From NCBI RefSeq assembly GCF_016894445.1, contig NZ_CP056775.1, positions 4,218,001 to 4,282,000 of the forward strand: a stretch of 64,000 nt of DNA, in the 5' to 3' direction. Position 1 is the first letter of the stretch. The number at the start of each line of letters is the position of its first letter. The position numbers were made by a program, and so were the translations under genes. Below are positions 1-8,150 of this stretch, one piece after another. The stretch comes from Dyadobacter sandarakinus (GTDB lineage Bacteria > Bacteroidota > Bacteroidia > Cytophagales > Spirosomataceae). Below the pieces are notes generated by a model. It was given only the letters and a program-made list of their open reading frames with translations. It ran no database searches and had not been told where the DNA came from.

Positions 1-511
1 TGCCCGACTCTTTCAGCTGATGCCGCAGTGATAAGGTAAATGAGCGGAAAAACGCCTTCGTAGCGCTGTAAACCGCCACCTTCGAAAACGGAACGAACGC
101 AAGCCCGGAAGTGACGTTCATGATGGTCGTGAGGGATTTCAGTTTCAGGAACAGCTCGGTAAGGTGCAGCGGCGCGAGGATGTTGATCCCAACCTCCTGC
201 TGTGCCTTCTCAAAAAAATCGTCCTGCGCGATATTCACCCAGTTTTGTATGCCGGCATTGTTGACGAGCACATTGAGGTCGCTGTGATTTTCGGTCACCC
301 AGTTAAAAAGTGCAATCCGCTCAGCCTCGATAGACAAATCGCATTGCTTGATGATCAGCTGCGGAAACTTAGCGGCAGCTTCACGGAGCGCATCCTCGCG
401 CCTGCCGCAAATGATCACCGTATTATTTTCCTGGATAAACCGCTCAGCCAGTCCCAGCCCGATACCGCTGGCCCCGCCCGTAATCAGGATCTTGTTATTG
501 GATACATTCAT
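1..511 (-). CDS. SDR family oxidoreductase, partial (C-terminus beyond window)
   Basis: Short-chain dehydrogenase/reductase, probably cytoplasmic and NAD(P)-dependent; the substrate cannot be told. Read on the minus strand from ATG at 511, the product begins MNVSNNKILITGGASGIG, the TGxxxGxG Rossmann motif. It continues with an NNAG motif (about residue 87) and the catalytic Tyr-Lys pair in VYSATKAF (about residue 147), with Ser in NVTSG upstream. This matches the DltE-like 'classical' SDR class. The first 170 codons are present and the frame runs off the window edge. A perfect palindrome sits about 70 bp upstream of the start. Family assignment is firm; specific activity is unknown. Confidence 0.93.
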   Translation of the reverse strand, partial: MNVSNNKILITGGASGIGLGLAERFIQENNTVIICGRREDALREAAAKFPQLIIKQCDLSIEAERIALFNWVTENHSDLNVLVNNAGIQNWVNIAQDDFFEKAQQEVGINILAPLHLTELFLKLKSLTTIMNVTSGLAFVPFSKVAVYSATKAFFRSFTLSLRHQLKESG

Positions 512-853
512 AATTTGAAGCTTGTAAATAGATTTTTGCAGAATACGATCTTCTGACCAGAAGTCTTCATCCAAACCGATTTTCAGGATTTTAAAATCCT
601 GAAATGCTCCGATTTTTCCTGCTTTTGCAGTCTGCCACATATCATCCCTGCCGGAGATCGCAGCGGATCACTACAATGCAAAATCCGCCAGACTGTGTGT
701 TTGGTCAAAACCAGAGAAGAACATACGCATAGTCATTAATGCCTTGATCGTGCAGGATGAACGCGTCAACAGCAAAGTCTAAGGCTTAATCCAGTCCGAC
801 ACCTCGGCCGAAAATGTCAAAATCCTCTTGGAAAGGTAAATTACCCCTCGACA
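512..853. other. 342-bp non-coding stretch upstream of the SDR gene
   Basis: No convincing gene was found on either strand; the short open frames lack recognisable motifs. It contains the 24-bp palindrome at 581-604. Its right end abuts the hairpin that follows the ompA-like gene. Confidence 0.6.
581..604. promoter_or_regulatory. 24-bp perfect palindrome (possible operator)
   Basis: TTTCAGGATTTT is followed directly by its reverse complement AAAATCCTGAAA: two 12-bp arms, no spacer, no mismatch. It lies 70 bp upstream of the SDR start codon. Perfect dyads of this size are typical binding sites for dimeric repressors such as TetR or MarR members, but no regulator gene is visible beside it. The operator role is inference. 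Confidence 0.5.
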
Positions 854-906
854 CAAAACACAAACACCCCGGCACATGCAAATGTTGCCGGGATGTTTGT
901 GTTTTG
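854..906 (-). terminator. Hairpin terminator after the OmpA-like gene
   Basis: Arms 854-874 and 886-906 are complementary over 21 positions with one G-T wobble; the loop is 11 nt. It begins 10 nt past the stop codon of the OmpA-like gene. The stem is long and GC-rich at its top and ends in a short T run on the minus strand. The weak T tract lowers certainty about intrinsic termination. Confidence 0.65.
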
Positions 907-915
907 CATCAATCC

Positions 916-1575
916 TTATTTCAGATCTCCTTTTTCTGCGTCTTTCTTCATGCTTTCATTTGCATAAATCGCCACTTCTACGCGGCGGTTTTTTTCACGG
1001 TTGGCCTCGCTGTCATTTGCAAACTTCGGCTGGGCTTCGCCGTACCATTTCGTATTCAGCCTGGATGAAGGCAGATTCTGTGATTCGAGATAAGACGATA
1101 CTGCCTTGGCGCGGCGCTTGGATAGCTTCATATTGTAATCGTCAGAGCCGGTATCATCCGTATGTCCTTCGAGCAGGATCTGCGTATCGTCGTACTTTGC
1201 CAGAATGCCCGCAACTTTGTTGAGCTCCTGTTTTGCATCATTGCTGAGTTCCGCCGAATTCAGCTTAAAAAGCAAGCCCGAATTGAATGTCAGGTTAATG
1301 CCCTCTCCTACCCGTTCCACCGTCGCATCGGGAATGGCCTGCTTCAGCTCCTCCGCCTGCTTGTCCATGTGCCGGCCAATGAGGTACCCCGCCGATCCGC
1401 CCACAGCTGCCCCGATCAGCGCCCCGATGGCCGTATTGTTCCCTGCGAGCTTACCCACTGCAGCTCCGGCCGCAGCGCCGCCCGCTACGCCGATACCTGT
1501 TCCTTTTTGTGTGTTGTTCAGGCTTTTACAGCCAAACAGAAATGCAAATGCTACTACTATTACGCTTTTTTTCAC
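916..1575 (-). CDS. OmpA family lipoprotein with glycine-zipper region
   Basis: Probable peptidoglycan-binding outer-membrane lipoprotein, 219 aa. A short signal peptide ends in a lipobox with Cys16 (AFLFGCKS). A Gly/Ala-rich glycine-zipper stretch follows (about residues 26-70; GGAAAGAAVG, GAAVGGSAG). The C-terminal half is an OmpA-like domain (about residues 95-205) with the LLEGHTDDTGS core and NREKNRRVEVAI. In the family, the conserved Asp and Arg of this domain grip diaminopimelate. The start is GTG at 1575; no ATG gives an intact signal peptide. It lies 27 bp after the TPR gene, so the two are probably co-transcribed and act together at the envelope. Confidence 0.93.
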   Translation of the reverse strand: MKKSVIVVAFAFLFGCKSLNNTQKGTGIGVAGGAAAGAAVGKLAGNNTAIGALIGAAVGGSAGYLIGRHMDKQAEELKQAIPDATVERVGEGINLTFNSGLLFKLNSAELSNDAKQELNKVAGILAKYDDTQILLEGHTDDTGSDDYNMKLSKRRAKAVSSYLESQNLPSSRLNTKWYGEAQPKFANDSEANREKNRRVEVAIYANESMKKDAEKGDLK

Positions 1576-1602
1576 AACTGAAATGATTGATTTTCAAATT
1601 AA

Positions 1603-2427
1603 TTATTCACAAATCATGCTGGACAGCAGGTCAAGCTGCAAATTCTTCAGACCAAGTTCTGAGGCTTTCTGTGACTCTGCACAAAGATTTCGCTTTTCCT
1701 GAGCAGTCATCCTGCCCGACAGCTCCTTGATGTCCGTAGTCCCATACTTCTGATGCATCTCTTTCAGACGGGCCTCTGTTCTGATCTGGTATATTTCCAG
1801 ATCGTTTTTCCCCAGGTTCACAGCCTTATCGTATGCATTGAATGCCTGGTCGTACTGTTCCGCTTTTACAAGCATATCTCCTTTTTGTATGTAAAAAGCA
1901 GGATTTTCAGGATCGATCTCCATGGCTCTGGTCAGGTTTGAATCTGCTTCTGCCGACTTGTTAAGCTGAAAATCCAGCTGGGCAAGACGTGCGTACATGG
2001 CTGCCCGTGCTTTTACGTTTTTGTTCTTTTTTGTAAGACTGGTAATGGTTTCGAGGTCAGCCCTGGCATCTTCTTTCCGGCCAAGGTTATCGTAAGCATA
2101 ACTCCTTGCATAGTAGGCCATGACACTTTTCTTTTTGCTGACCTTGATGGCATTGTTGGCTGCTGTCACCGCAGACTCGTACTGTTTCAAACCATTGGAA
2201 GCCACTGCCAGGCCCACATTTCCTTCTTCTTTGGCATCCTTCGCAGAGCAGTCTTTAAGTATTTTGGTAAAAGTGGCCAGTGCCTCCTCATATTGTCCAT
2301 CGCTGTTCTGCCTGTTGCCGGCCTGTACTTCCCGGAAGCATTTGTTGGACATGGTAATCAGCTGCTGGGCCTGTAAGGATGCGGGCGTCAGCAGTGTAAA
2401 AAGTAGGATTGTTTTCGTATTCATCAT
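1603..2427 (-). CDS. Secreted tetratricopeptide repeat (TPR) protein
   Basis: 274-aa protein with a cleavable signal peptide (MMNTKTILLFTLLTPASLQA, then QQL) and consecutive TPR-like helical pairs from about residue 35 to 230. One repeat, AEADSNLTRAMEIDPENPAF, is close to the TPR consensus. TPRs serve as protein-protein scaffolds and there is no catalytic motif. It is upstream of and probably co-transcribed with the OmpA-like lipoprotein gene, which suggests a periplasmic envelope role (inference). Two adjacent ATG codons (2427, 2424) are both possible starts. Confidence 0.85.
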   Translation of the reverse strand: MMNTKTILLFTLLTPASLQAQQLITMSNKCFREVQAGNRQNSDGQYEEALATFTKILKDCSAKDAKEEGNVGLAVASNGLKQYESAVTAANNAIKVSKKKSVMAYYARSYAYDNLGRKEDARADLETITSLTKKNKNVKARAAMYARLAQLDFQLNKSAEADSNLTRAMEIDPENPAFYIQKGDMLVKAEQYDQAFNAYDKAVNLGKNDLEIYQIRTEARLKEMHQKYGTTDIKELSGRMTAQEKRNLCAESQKASELGLKNLQLDLLSSMICE

Positions 2428-2708
2428 GAAATGCCCGTGTGTCGGTTGATCAGCATTGTAAACTCATTACGGACCCTGTCCCGGATCTGTTTTCTTTTTT
2501 TACTGTCAAAACGTGTGATATAAATCTGTTCCAGCACCATCGTCTTGTTTCTTCTTTTTACACAGAAACAAACTGCCTGCGAGTACCGGATTTTTCATAA
2601 ATCACTGACAGACAAAAAGAAAGGAAGCTCTTTTCTGCTATTGCGAAAAAGCCTCCTTTGAACAAAAAAATACCGGGGCCGGAAAGACAACGGTTTATTC
2701 CGGCAAAA

Positions 2709-3857
2709 TCACCACTCTGCGGCACTGCCGTCTTCGTGCGACCACAGCGGGTTTTTCCAGTTATGCCCTGTTTCCGCCATTTTCCGCACCTGCGCCTCAT
2801 CCACCTGAATGCCGAGTCCGGGACCGGAGGGTATTTTCACAAATCCACCCTCGTAATCGAATACCGTCCGGTCTTCCAGGTAATCCATCAGGTCGCTTCC
2901 CTGGTTGTAGTGGATCCCCAGGCTTTGCTCCTGGATAAATGCATTGTGGCAGGTGGCATCCACCTGCAGGCAGGCTGCCAGCGCAATAGGCCCGAGCGGA
3001 CAATGCGGCGCCGCAGCCACATCAAACGCCTCGGCCATCGAGAGGATTTTCTTGCACTCTGTAATCCCGCCGGCATGTGAAAGGTCCGGCTGTATAATGT
3101 CGGCATAGCCGTCAGTCAGCAGGTTTTTAAATTGCCAGCGACTGAACATCCTTTCTCCAGTTGCGATCGGAATGCTCGTAAGGTTGGCGATTTCGCGCAG
3201 TGCCTCATTGTTTTCGGGGAGTACGGGCTCCTCGATAAACATCGGCCTGAATTGCTCCAATTCCCTGGCAAGTACCTTGGCCATCGGTTTGTGCAGCCTG
3301 CCGTGAAAGTCTACCCCTATATCCAGTCCATAACCTACCGCATCACGGATCGAGCCTACACGCGCCAGCACCAGGTCTATTTTTTCGTATGAATCCACGT
3401 ACTGCATTTCGTCAGTACCATTCATTTTGATGGCTTTAAAACCATTCTGAAAAGACAGCTTTGCCGCATTGGCCACATCCGCGGGCCGGTCGCCGCCGAT
3501 CCAGGAATATACTTTGATCTTATCCCTGCATTTGCCTCCGAGAAGCTGGTAAACAGGTGCATTGTAAAACTTGCCTTTGATATCCCATAATGCCTGGTCA
3601 ATGCCCGCTATGGCGCTCATCAGGATCGGCCCGCCGCGGTAAAACCCGCCCCGGTACATGGTGTTCCAATGCCCTTCAATGTCCATCGGATCTTTACCGA
3701 TCAGTGTTTCCATTAATTCTATCACGGCGGCTTTCACGGTTGCGGCTTTGCCCTCGATCACGGGCTCACCCCAGCCAATAATGCCTTCATCCGTCTCAAT
3801 TTTCAGGAACAGCCACCTCGGAGGCACCTGGAACAGCTCGTAACTTTTAATTTTCAT
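2709..3857 (-). CDS. dgoD: D-galactonate dehydratase
   Basis: Enolase-superfamily enzyme of the mandelate racemase/galactonate dehydratase group, 382 aa, a length usual for DgoD. It would convert D-galactonate to 2-keto-3-deoxygalactonate. Metal ligands are visible: Asp in GVDFHGR (about residue 183), Glu in FIEEP (about 209) and Glu in ATGERM (about 235). The acid/base His residues lie in DFHGR and in APHCPLGP. The N-terminal capping domain begins [15 protein letters not shown], as in the family. No kinase or aldolase of the pathway lies beside it, and related sugar-acid dehydratases cannot be excluded. ATG at 3857. Confidence 0.9.
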   Translation of the reverse strand: MKIKSYELFQVPPRWLFLKIETDEGIIGWGEPVIEGKAATVKAAVIELMETLIGKDPMDIEGHWNTMYRGGFYRGGPILMSAIAGIDQALWDIKGKFYNAPVYQLLGGKCRDKIKVYSWIGGDRPADVANAAKLSFQNGFKAIKMNGTDEMQYVDSYEKIDLVLARVGSIRDAVGYGLDIGVDFHGRLHKPMAKVLARELEQFRPMFIEEPVLPENNEALREIANLTSIPIATGERMFSRWQFKNLLTDGYADIIQPDLSHAGGITECKKILSMAEAFDVAAAPHCPLGPIALAACLQVDATCHNAFIQEQSLGIHYNQGSDLMDYLEDRTVFDYEGGFVKIPSGPGLGIQVDEAQVRKMAETGHNWKNPLWSHEDGSAAEW

Positions 3858-4109
3858 TTTTTACCGGTTTTATAAATGCAGAAAGCCTGGAAGCAAACAG
3901 CCAGCGTATTCCCTCAAAGCTAAAAGTATGTTGTGAAAAGTTTATATCGCAAAGTATGCAGGCAGCAATCCGGTCGTGCCTGCGCGAAATTTCTTGTATG
4001 TATCACTATCAATTAAAACTTATTATAACTAACTTAAAATCAGTTTCCTACACCTTCATGACACTCCTATTTTGCCGGATGGATTTTCAACTTTCACATC
4101 ATCAGAATC

Positions 4110-7076
4110 ATGGTGCCCATGAAAACATTTCTCACGCAATCACCCTCGGGACCTGCGAATTTCGCTGTGCTGCTTTTTGCCTGCACGCTCTGCATTTCTT
4201 TGTTTTCCTTGCCGGTTTCCGGCCAGCCTGCAATCGTATGGGACAAAACACTCGGCGGTACTTACATTGACGAAGCCAGAGCTGTAAACCCCACCAGTGA
4301 CGGCGGCTTTATTGTGGCAGGCATCTCCTACTCGGGAGCAGGCGCCGACAAGTCCCAGGCAGCCCGCGGCAATGCAGACTACTGGGTTGCCAAGATGCGT
4401 GCAAATGGTACCAAGGAGTGGGACAAAACCTTTGGCGGCACAGGGATAGACAACCTGGTGACCGTGCAGCAAACCACAGACGGCGGATACATCCTCGGCG
4501 GCTGGTCGGAGTCGGATGCAGGCGGGGACAAGTCCGAAAACGACCGGAGCGGTACTACCGGCACACGCGGCGACTATTGGCTGGTCAAACTCAGTGCCAG
4601 CGGCGCCAGGCAGTGGGACCGGACGCTGGGCGGTACTTCATCCGAGATCCTTAAATCAGTAATACAAACTGCTGATGGCGGGTACATTGCAGCCGGGACA
4701 TCGGGGTCACCCGTCGGTGCAGACAAGACAAATCCGGCGATCGGCACAGGCATTTCGCAGGACTACTGGATTGTCAGGCTTACCGCAAACGGAACAAAAG
4801 TGTGGGATAAAACGCTGGGAACAACGGATTGGGACGAGCTGGGCGGCATGGATATCAATGAACAAGGCGGATATACGCTGATCGGACTGTCACGGGGCAC
4901 TGCTTCCGGCTGGCAGATCCTCAAACTGAGTACCACTGGCATTGTACAATCGCAAAGGAAACTGGCACACAGTGTGAATGGCTACATTTCAGAAATACAC
5001 CACACTGCCGACAATGGATATATCGTAGGTGTGCGTACCGAGCCCCAAAGCCTGGGTTACCAGGCTGTAAAGCTGGATGCAGCCGGCGATCAGGTCTGGG
5101 AGAAGTTTTTCCGTGGCGTCAACCACCAGGGAACATCCAACTCCGAACAGCTGACCTCCATCATCCAGGCACCCGATGGCGGCTATCTGCTGGCAGGTTA
5201 CACATTCAGTGATGCGGGCCGCGATAAGTCGGAAGATCACCGGGGTGAGGAAGATTTCTGGGTGGTCAGGCTGGGGGCCGACGGTTCAAAACACTGGGAC
5301 AAAACATTGGGCGGCTCCCGCCAGGATCTGGCTTTTGCCATTACCCGGGTTGCCGACGGCAGCTATGTTGTTGCCGGAACGTCGTTTTCAGGTGCCGGAA
5401 ATGAGAAAAGTGAAAATGCCCGTGGTGAGAACGATTTCTGGATTGTAAAGCTGGATTCCGGGGCTGGTAAACCTATGCTTTCCTTTTCGGCCAGCCAGCT
5501 GAACTTTACGGTTAACCAGGGTGCCTCTGCGCCACCACAGGCGGTGATGCTCGCAGCCTTGCAGGGTGAACCCGCCCTGTCGCTTGCCAAATCACCCAAC
5601 AGCAGCTGGCTTGTACTTCCGCAGGCTTCCACGGGCACCCTCTCATTCGGGATCAATGCAGGGGGGCTTGTACCCGGCGTATATACAGCTGAGGTAACCG
5701 CTTCGGCTGCGGGGTACGTCAGTGCGCATTTTTCTGTCAGTCTTACGGTACTCAGTACCAGCAAAGGTACTACGGTGCGCATCAATGCAGGTGGAAATGC
5801 TTTTACCACAAGTGACGGACGGACATTCAGTGCCGATATGTATTATGGCGGTGTAAACCGTGTTCATTCCATTCCGTCCGGTGATATTATTGGTACAAAT
5901 GATGACGGCCTCTACCGCAGTGAGCGGAGCTCTGCTACATTCAGCTACAATGTACCCGTCAAAAACGGCGACTACATGATCGTACTTCATTTTGCGGAAA
6001 TCTGGTTCGGAGCGCCGGGCGGGCGGCCGCTCCAGTTACGCCAGCGATTGTTCAACATTGATCTCGAAGGATACCGCATTTACACAGACTACAATGTGGT
6101 GGCGCATGCCGGCGCTCCGATGAAAATGACGCGTGAAGTATTTCCGGCGATCATCAGCGACGGTACTGTAAACCTCGGTTTTTCAGCAGGAGCGGCCGAC
6201 CTGCCTACGCTGGCTGCACTGGAAATAATCCCGCTGGCCGAGTTCTCTACTGAGCTGGAACTGCCGGTACTGGCCGATGCGACGGTACGGGACGGCAGTT
6301 TTGCAAATCAGAACATGGGTACCCTGCCTGTGCTCGATGTGAAAAGCGGGCCCGGCGACGGCGTCAACCGCAACACATACCTGCGGTTTTCAACATTGAA
6401 CTTATCAGACATTTACGCTGCCAGACTGCGCATTTACGGAAACAATGCAGAAGCCGGAACGAATGTAAACCTGTCGGTATATGGTGTCGACAATGATGCA
6501 TGGACCGAAACCGGCATTACCTGGAACAATGCGCCCCAGGGCATCGCCGCGGCAGACGGTTATGTGAATGTGAACAGTACGCAGGACTTTTATGAAGTGG
6601 ATGTTACCAGGTATGTGCGGCAACAGACAGAAACGGACAGGCTTGTATCCTTTGTACTGAAAAATCCTACGGCAAAAAACCGCCGGCTGGCATTTGATAG
6701 CAGGGAAAATACGTCCGGAAATGCACCGAAGCTGATCGTGGTGACCCGGGAAGGATTTTCTGATACTTACCGCAAAGCCGCGGCCGCGGAGAATACAGCC
6801 TTAAACATCCTTCCGGCAGAGGCTGGCTCCATCATTTTGCCGAATCCTGTTGCGGGTACGTTCAGGGTGAGGGTATCGGATCAGCACCACGGAAAAACCT
6901 CGTACAGGGCCATCAGCCAGTCGGGCCAGGAAGTAATTCCGCTGGAAAGCAGCAATATGGATGTACAGACCCGCGAAACCGAGATATCGGGTCAAATGCT
7001 TCGTACCGGGCTGTATTTACTGAAAATCCAGTCGGAATCGGCTGCGGAGACCTTGAAATTGATGATTGTAAAATAA
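4110..7076 (+). CDS. T9SS-exported multidomain protein: seven WDKTxGG repeats, malectin-like and DNRLRE domains
   Basis: Large secreted protein, 988 aa from ATG 4110 (ATG 4119 also possible). Order seen: signal peptide ending near SLPVSGQ; seven repeats of about 60 residues (about 42-450) with the pattern WDKTLGG ... DGGY..AG ... DKSE ... DFWIVKL, the fourth and fifth degenerate; a beta-sandwich segment (about 455-545, BACON-like); a malectin-like domain starting INAGGNAFTTSDGR (about 555-710); a DNRLRE-type domain with TYLRF and TGITWNNAP (about 720-880); and a type A T9SS sorting domain (PNPVAGTF ... GLYLLKI). Malectin and DNRLRE modules suggest carbohydrate or cell-surface binding (inference). 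A shorter paralogue is at 11896. Confidence 0.88.
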   Translation: MVPMKTFLTQSPSGPANFAVLLFACTLCISLFSLPVSGQPAIVWDKTLGGTYIDEARAVNPTSDGGFIVAGISYSGAGADKSQAARGNADYWVAKMRANGTKEWDKTFGGTGIDNLVTVQQTTDGGYILGGWSESDAGGDKSENDRSGTTGTRGDYWLVKLSASGARQWDRTLGGTSSEILKSVIQTADGGYIAAGTSGSPVGADKTNPAIGTGISQDYWIVRLTANGTKVWDKTLGTTDWDELGGMDINEQGGYTLIGLSRGTASGWQILKLSTTGIVQSQRKLAHSVNGYISEIHHTADNGYIVGVRTEPQSLGYQAVKLDAAGDQVWEKFFRGVNHQGTSNSEQLTSIIQAPDGGYLLAGYTFSDAGRDKSEDHRGEEDFWVVRLGADGSKHWDKTLGGSRQDLAFAITRVADGSYVVAGTSFSGAGNEKSENARGENDFWIVKLDSGAGKPMLSFSASQLNFTVNQGASAPPQAVMLAALQGEPALSLAKSPNSSWLVLPQASTGTLSFGINAGGLVPGVYTAEVTASAAGYVSAHFSVSLTVLSTSKGTTVRINAGGNAFTTSDGRTFSADMYYGGVNRVHSIPSGDIIGTNDDGLYRSERSSATFSYNVPVKNGDYMIVLHFAEIWFGAPGGRPLQLRQRLFNIDLEGYRIYTDYNVVAHAGAPMKMTREVFPAIISDGTVNLGFSAGAADLPTLAALEIIPLAEFSTELELPVLADATVRDGSFANQNMGTLPVLDVKSGPGDGVNRNTYLRFSTLNLSDIYAARLRIYGNNAEAGTNVNLSVYGVDNDAWTETGITWNNAPQGIAAADGYVNVNSTQDFYEVDVTRYVRQQTETDRLVSFVLKNPTAKNRRLAFDSRENTSGNAPKLIVVTREGFSDTYRKAAAAENTALNILPAEAGSIILPNPVAGTFRVRVSDQHHGKTSYRAISQSGQEVIPLESSNMDVQTRETEISGQMLRTGLYLLKIQSESAAETLKLMIVK

Positions 7077-7172
7077 GCCATTTCGATCCTGTAAAAAGTG
7101 GGCTGCTCAAACATCGCGCCGGCCTGCTGGCACGATGTTCTTAGCCTGTTTACCCTCAAAAAACCGCAGCCG

Positions 7173-8042
7173 ATGCAAACCATGGTGCCAGTAAAGTTTA
7201 GGTATGAATACCAGTATGTCAACGGAATTATGCTGCACGTGGGACACCTCGGACCTGACACGGGTGAAAAGATCTTTTTCCTGCATGGGTTTCCTGAATT
7301 CAGCCAGGCCTGGATCAAGCAGGCGCAGTTTTTTGCGGAAAAAGGCTACCACGTCATCGTTCCCGACCAGCGTGGATACAACCTCAGCAGAAAGCCGCTT
7401 CACATCAAGGATTATCAATTAAAGATCCTGGTAAATGACATCGTTGCATTAATCGTCTCGGTAACCGCCGACCCGGTCGTCATCGTAGCGCATGACTGGG
7501 GTGGCGGTGTGGCGTGGGTACTTGCTCAAAACCATCCCGGCCTGATCAAAAAGCTCATCATCCTGAACATGCCGCATTTGCAGGTCATGAAAAATAATCT
7601 CCGCAAAAACCCCAAGCAAATGCTGAAAAGCTGGTATGCGGTATTTTTCCAGCTCGGGATCATACCCGAACGACTCTGCGGCCTGTTCAACTACAAAGCG
7701 CTCGAACTGGCGATGGTTAAAACTGCCCGGCCCGGCACTTTCCCGCGGGATTATATATCTGCATTGAAAAAGTCGTGGAAGCAGCCAAACGGATTGTCCG
7801 GGATGATCAACTGGTACAGGGCTTATTTCAGATTTCCTGTACATACCGGTGCCGAAATCATAGTACCGGTACTGTTGCTCTGGGGCGCAAAAGATACGGC
7901 GCTATCCGCTGTTATGGCCGAACAAAGCATCGGCAAATGCCGCAATGGTAAGCTGATCGTTTTTGAAACGGCCACGCACTGGCTGCACCATGAAGAGCCT
8001 GAGAAGGTCAGTCACGCTATTTACGACTTCCTGAACGGATGA
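7173..8042 (+). CDS. Alpha/beta hydrolase, epoxide hydrolase-like
   Basis: Alpha/beta-fold hydrolase of the soluble epoxide hydrolase/haloalkane dehalogenase group, about 289 aa. Visible motifs: oxyanion-hole HGFPEF; DQRGYNLS; nucleophile elbow VAHDWGGG with Asp rather than Ser as nucleophile; and a C-terminal acid and His in LLWGAKDTAL and ATHWLHHEEP. Asp nucleophile with HGxP is the epoxide hydrolase pattern. No signal peptide is seen, so it is probably cytoplasmic. The open frame extends to 7098, but ATG 7173 (MQTMVPVKF) or ATG 7182 fits family N-termini better. Convergent with the TonB receptor gene. Substrate unknown. Confidence 0.88.
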   Translation: MQTMVPVKFRYEYQYVNGIMLHVGHLGPDTGEKIFFLHGFPEFSQAWIKQAQFFAEKGYHVIVPDQRGYNLSRKPLHIKDYQLKILVNDIVALIVSVTADPVVIVAHDWGGGVAWVLAQNHPGLIKKLIILNMPHLQVMKNNLRKNPKQMLKSWYAVFFQLGIIPERLCGLFNYKALELAMVKTARPGTFPRDYISALKKSWKQPNGLSGMINWYRAYFRFPVHTGAEIIVPVLLLWGAKDTALSAVMAEQSIGKCRNGKLIVFETATHWLHHEEPEKVSHAIYDFLNG

Positions 8043-8080
8043 TGCTGAAAGGCCGGCTGCCATATTTGGAAAACAAGCAT

Positions 8081-8132
8081 GCAAAGAAAGAGCGACCGGA
8101 AGAGCTATGTCTCCCAGTCGCTTTTTCTTGCA
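8081..8132. terminator. Bidirectional hairpin terminator
   Basis: The A-rich, GAGCGAC-containing left arm (8081-8096) pairs with GTCGC plus a T-rich right arm (8117-8132). Read from either strand it gives a stem flanked by T runs. It sits between the convergent hydrolase and TonB-receptor genes. Confidence 0.65.
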
Positions 8133-8150
8133 GGATCTTTTAAAATATAC

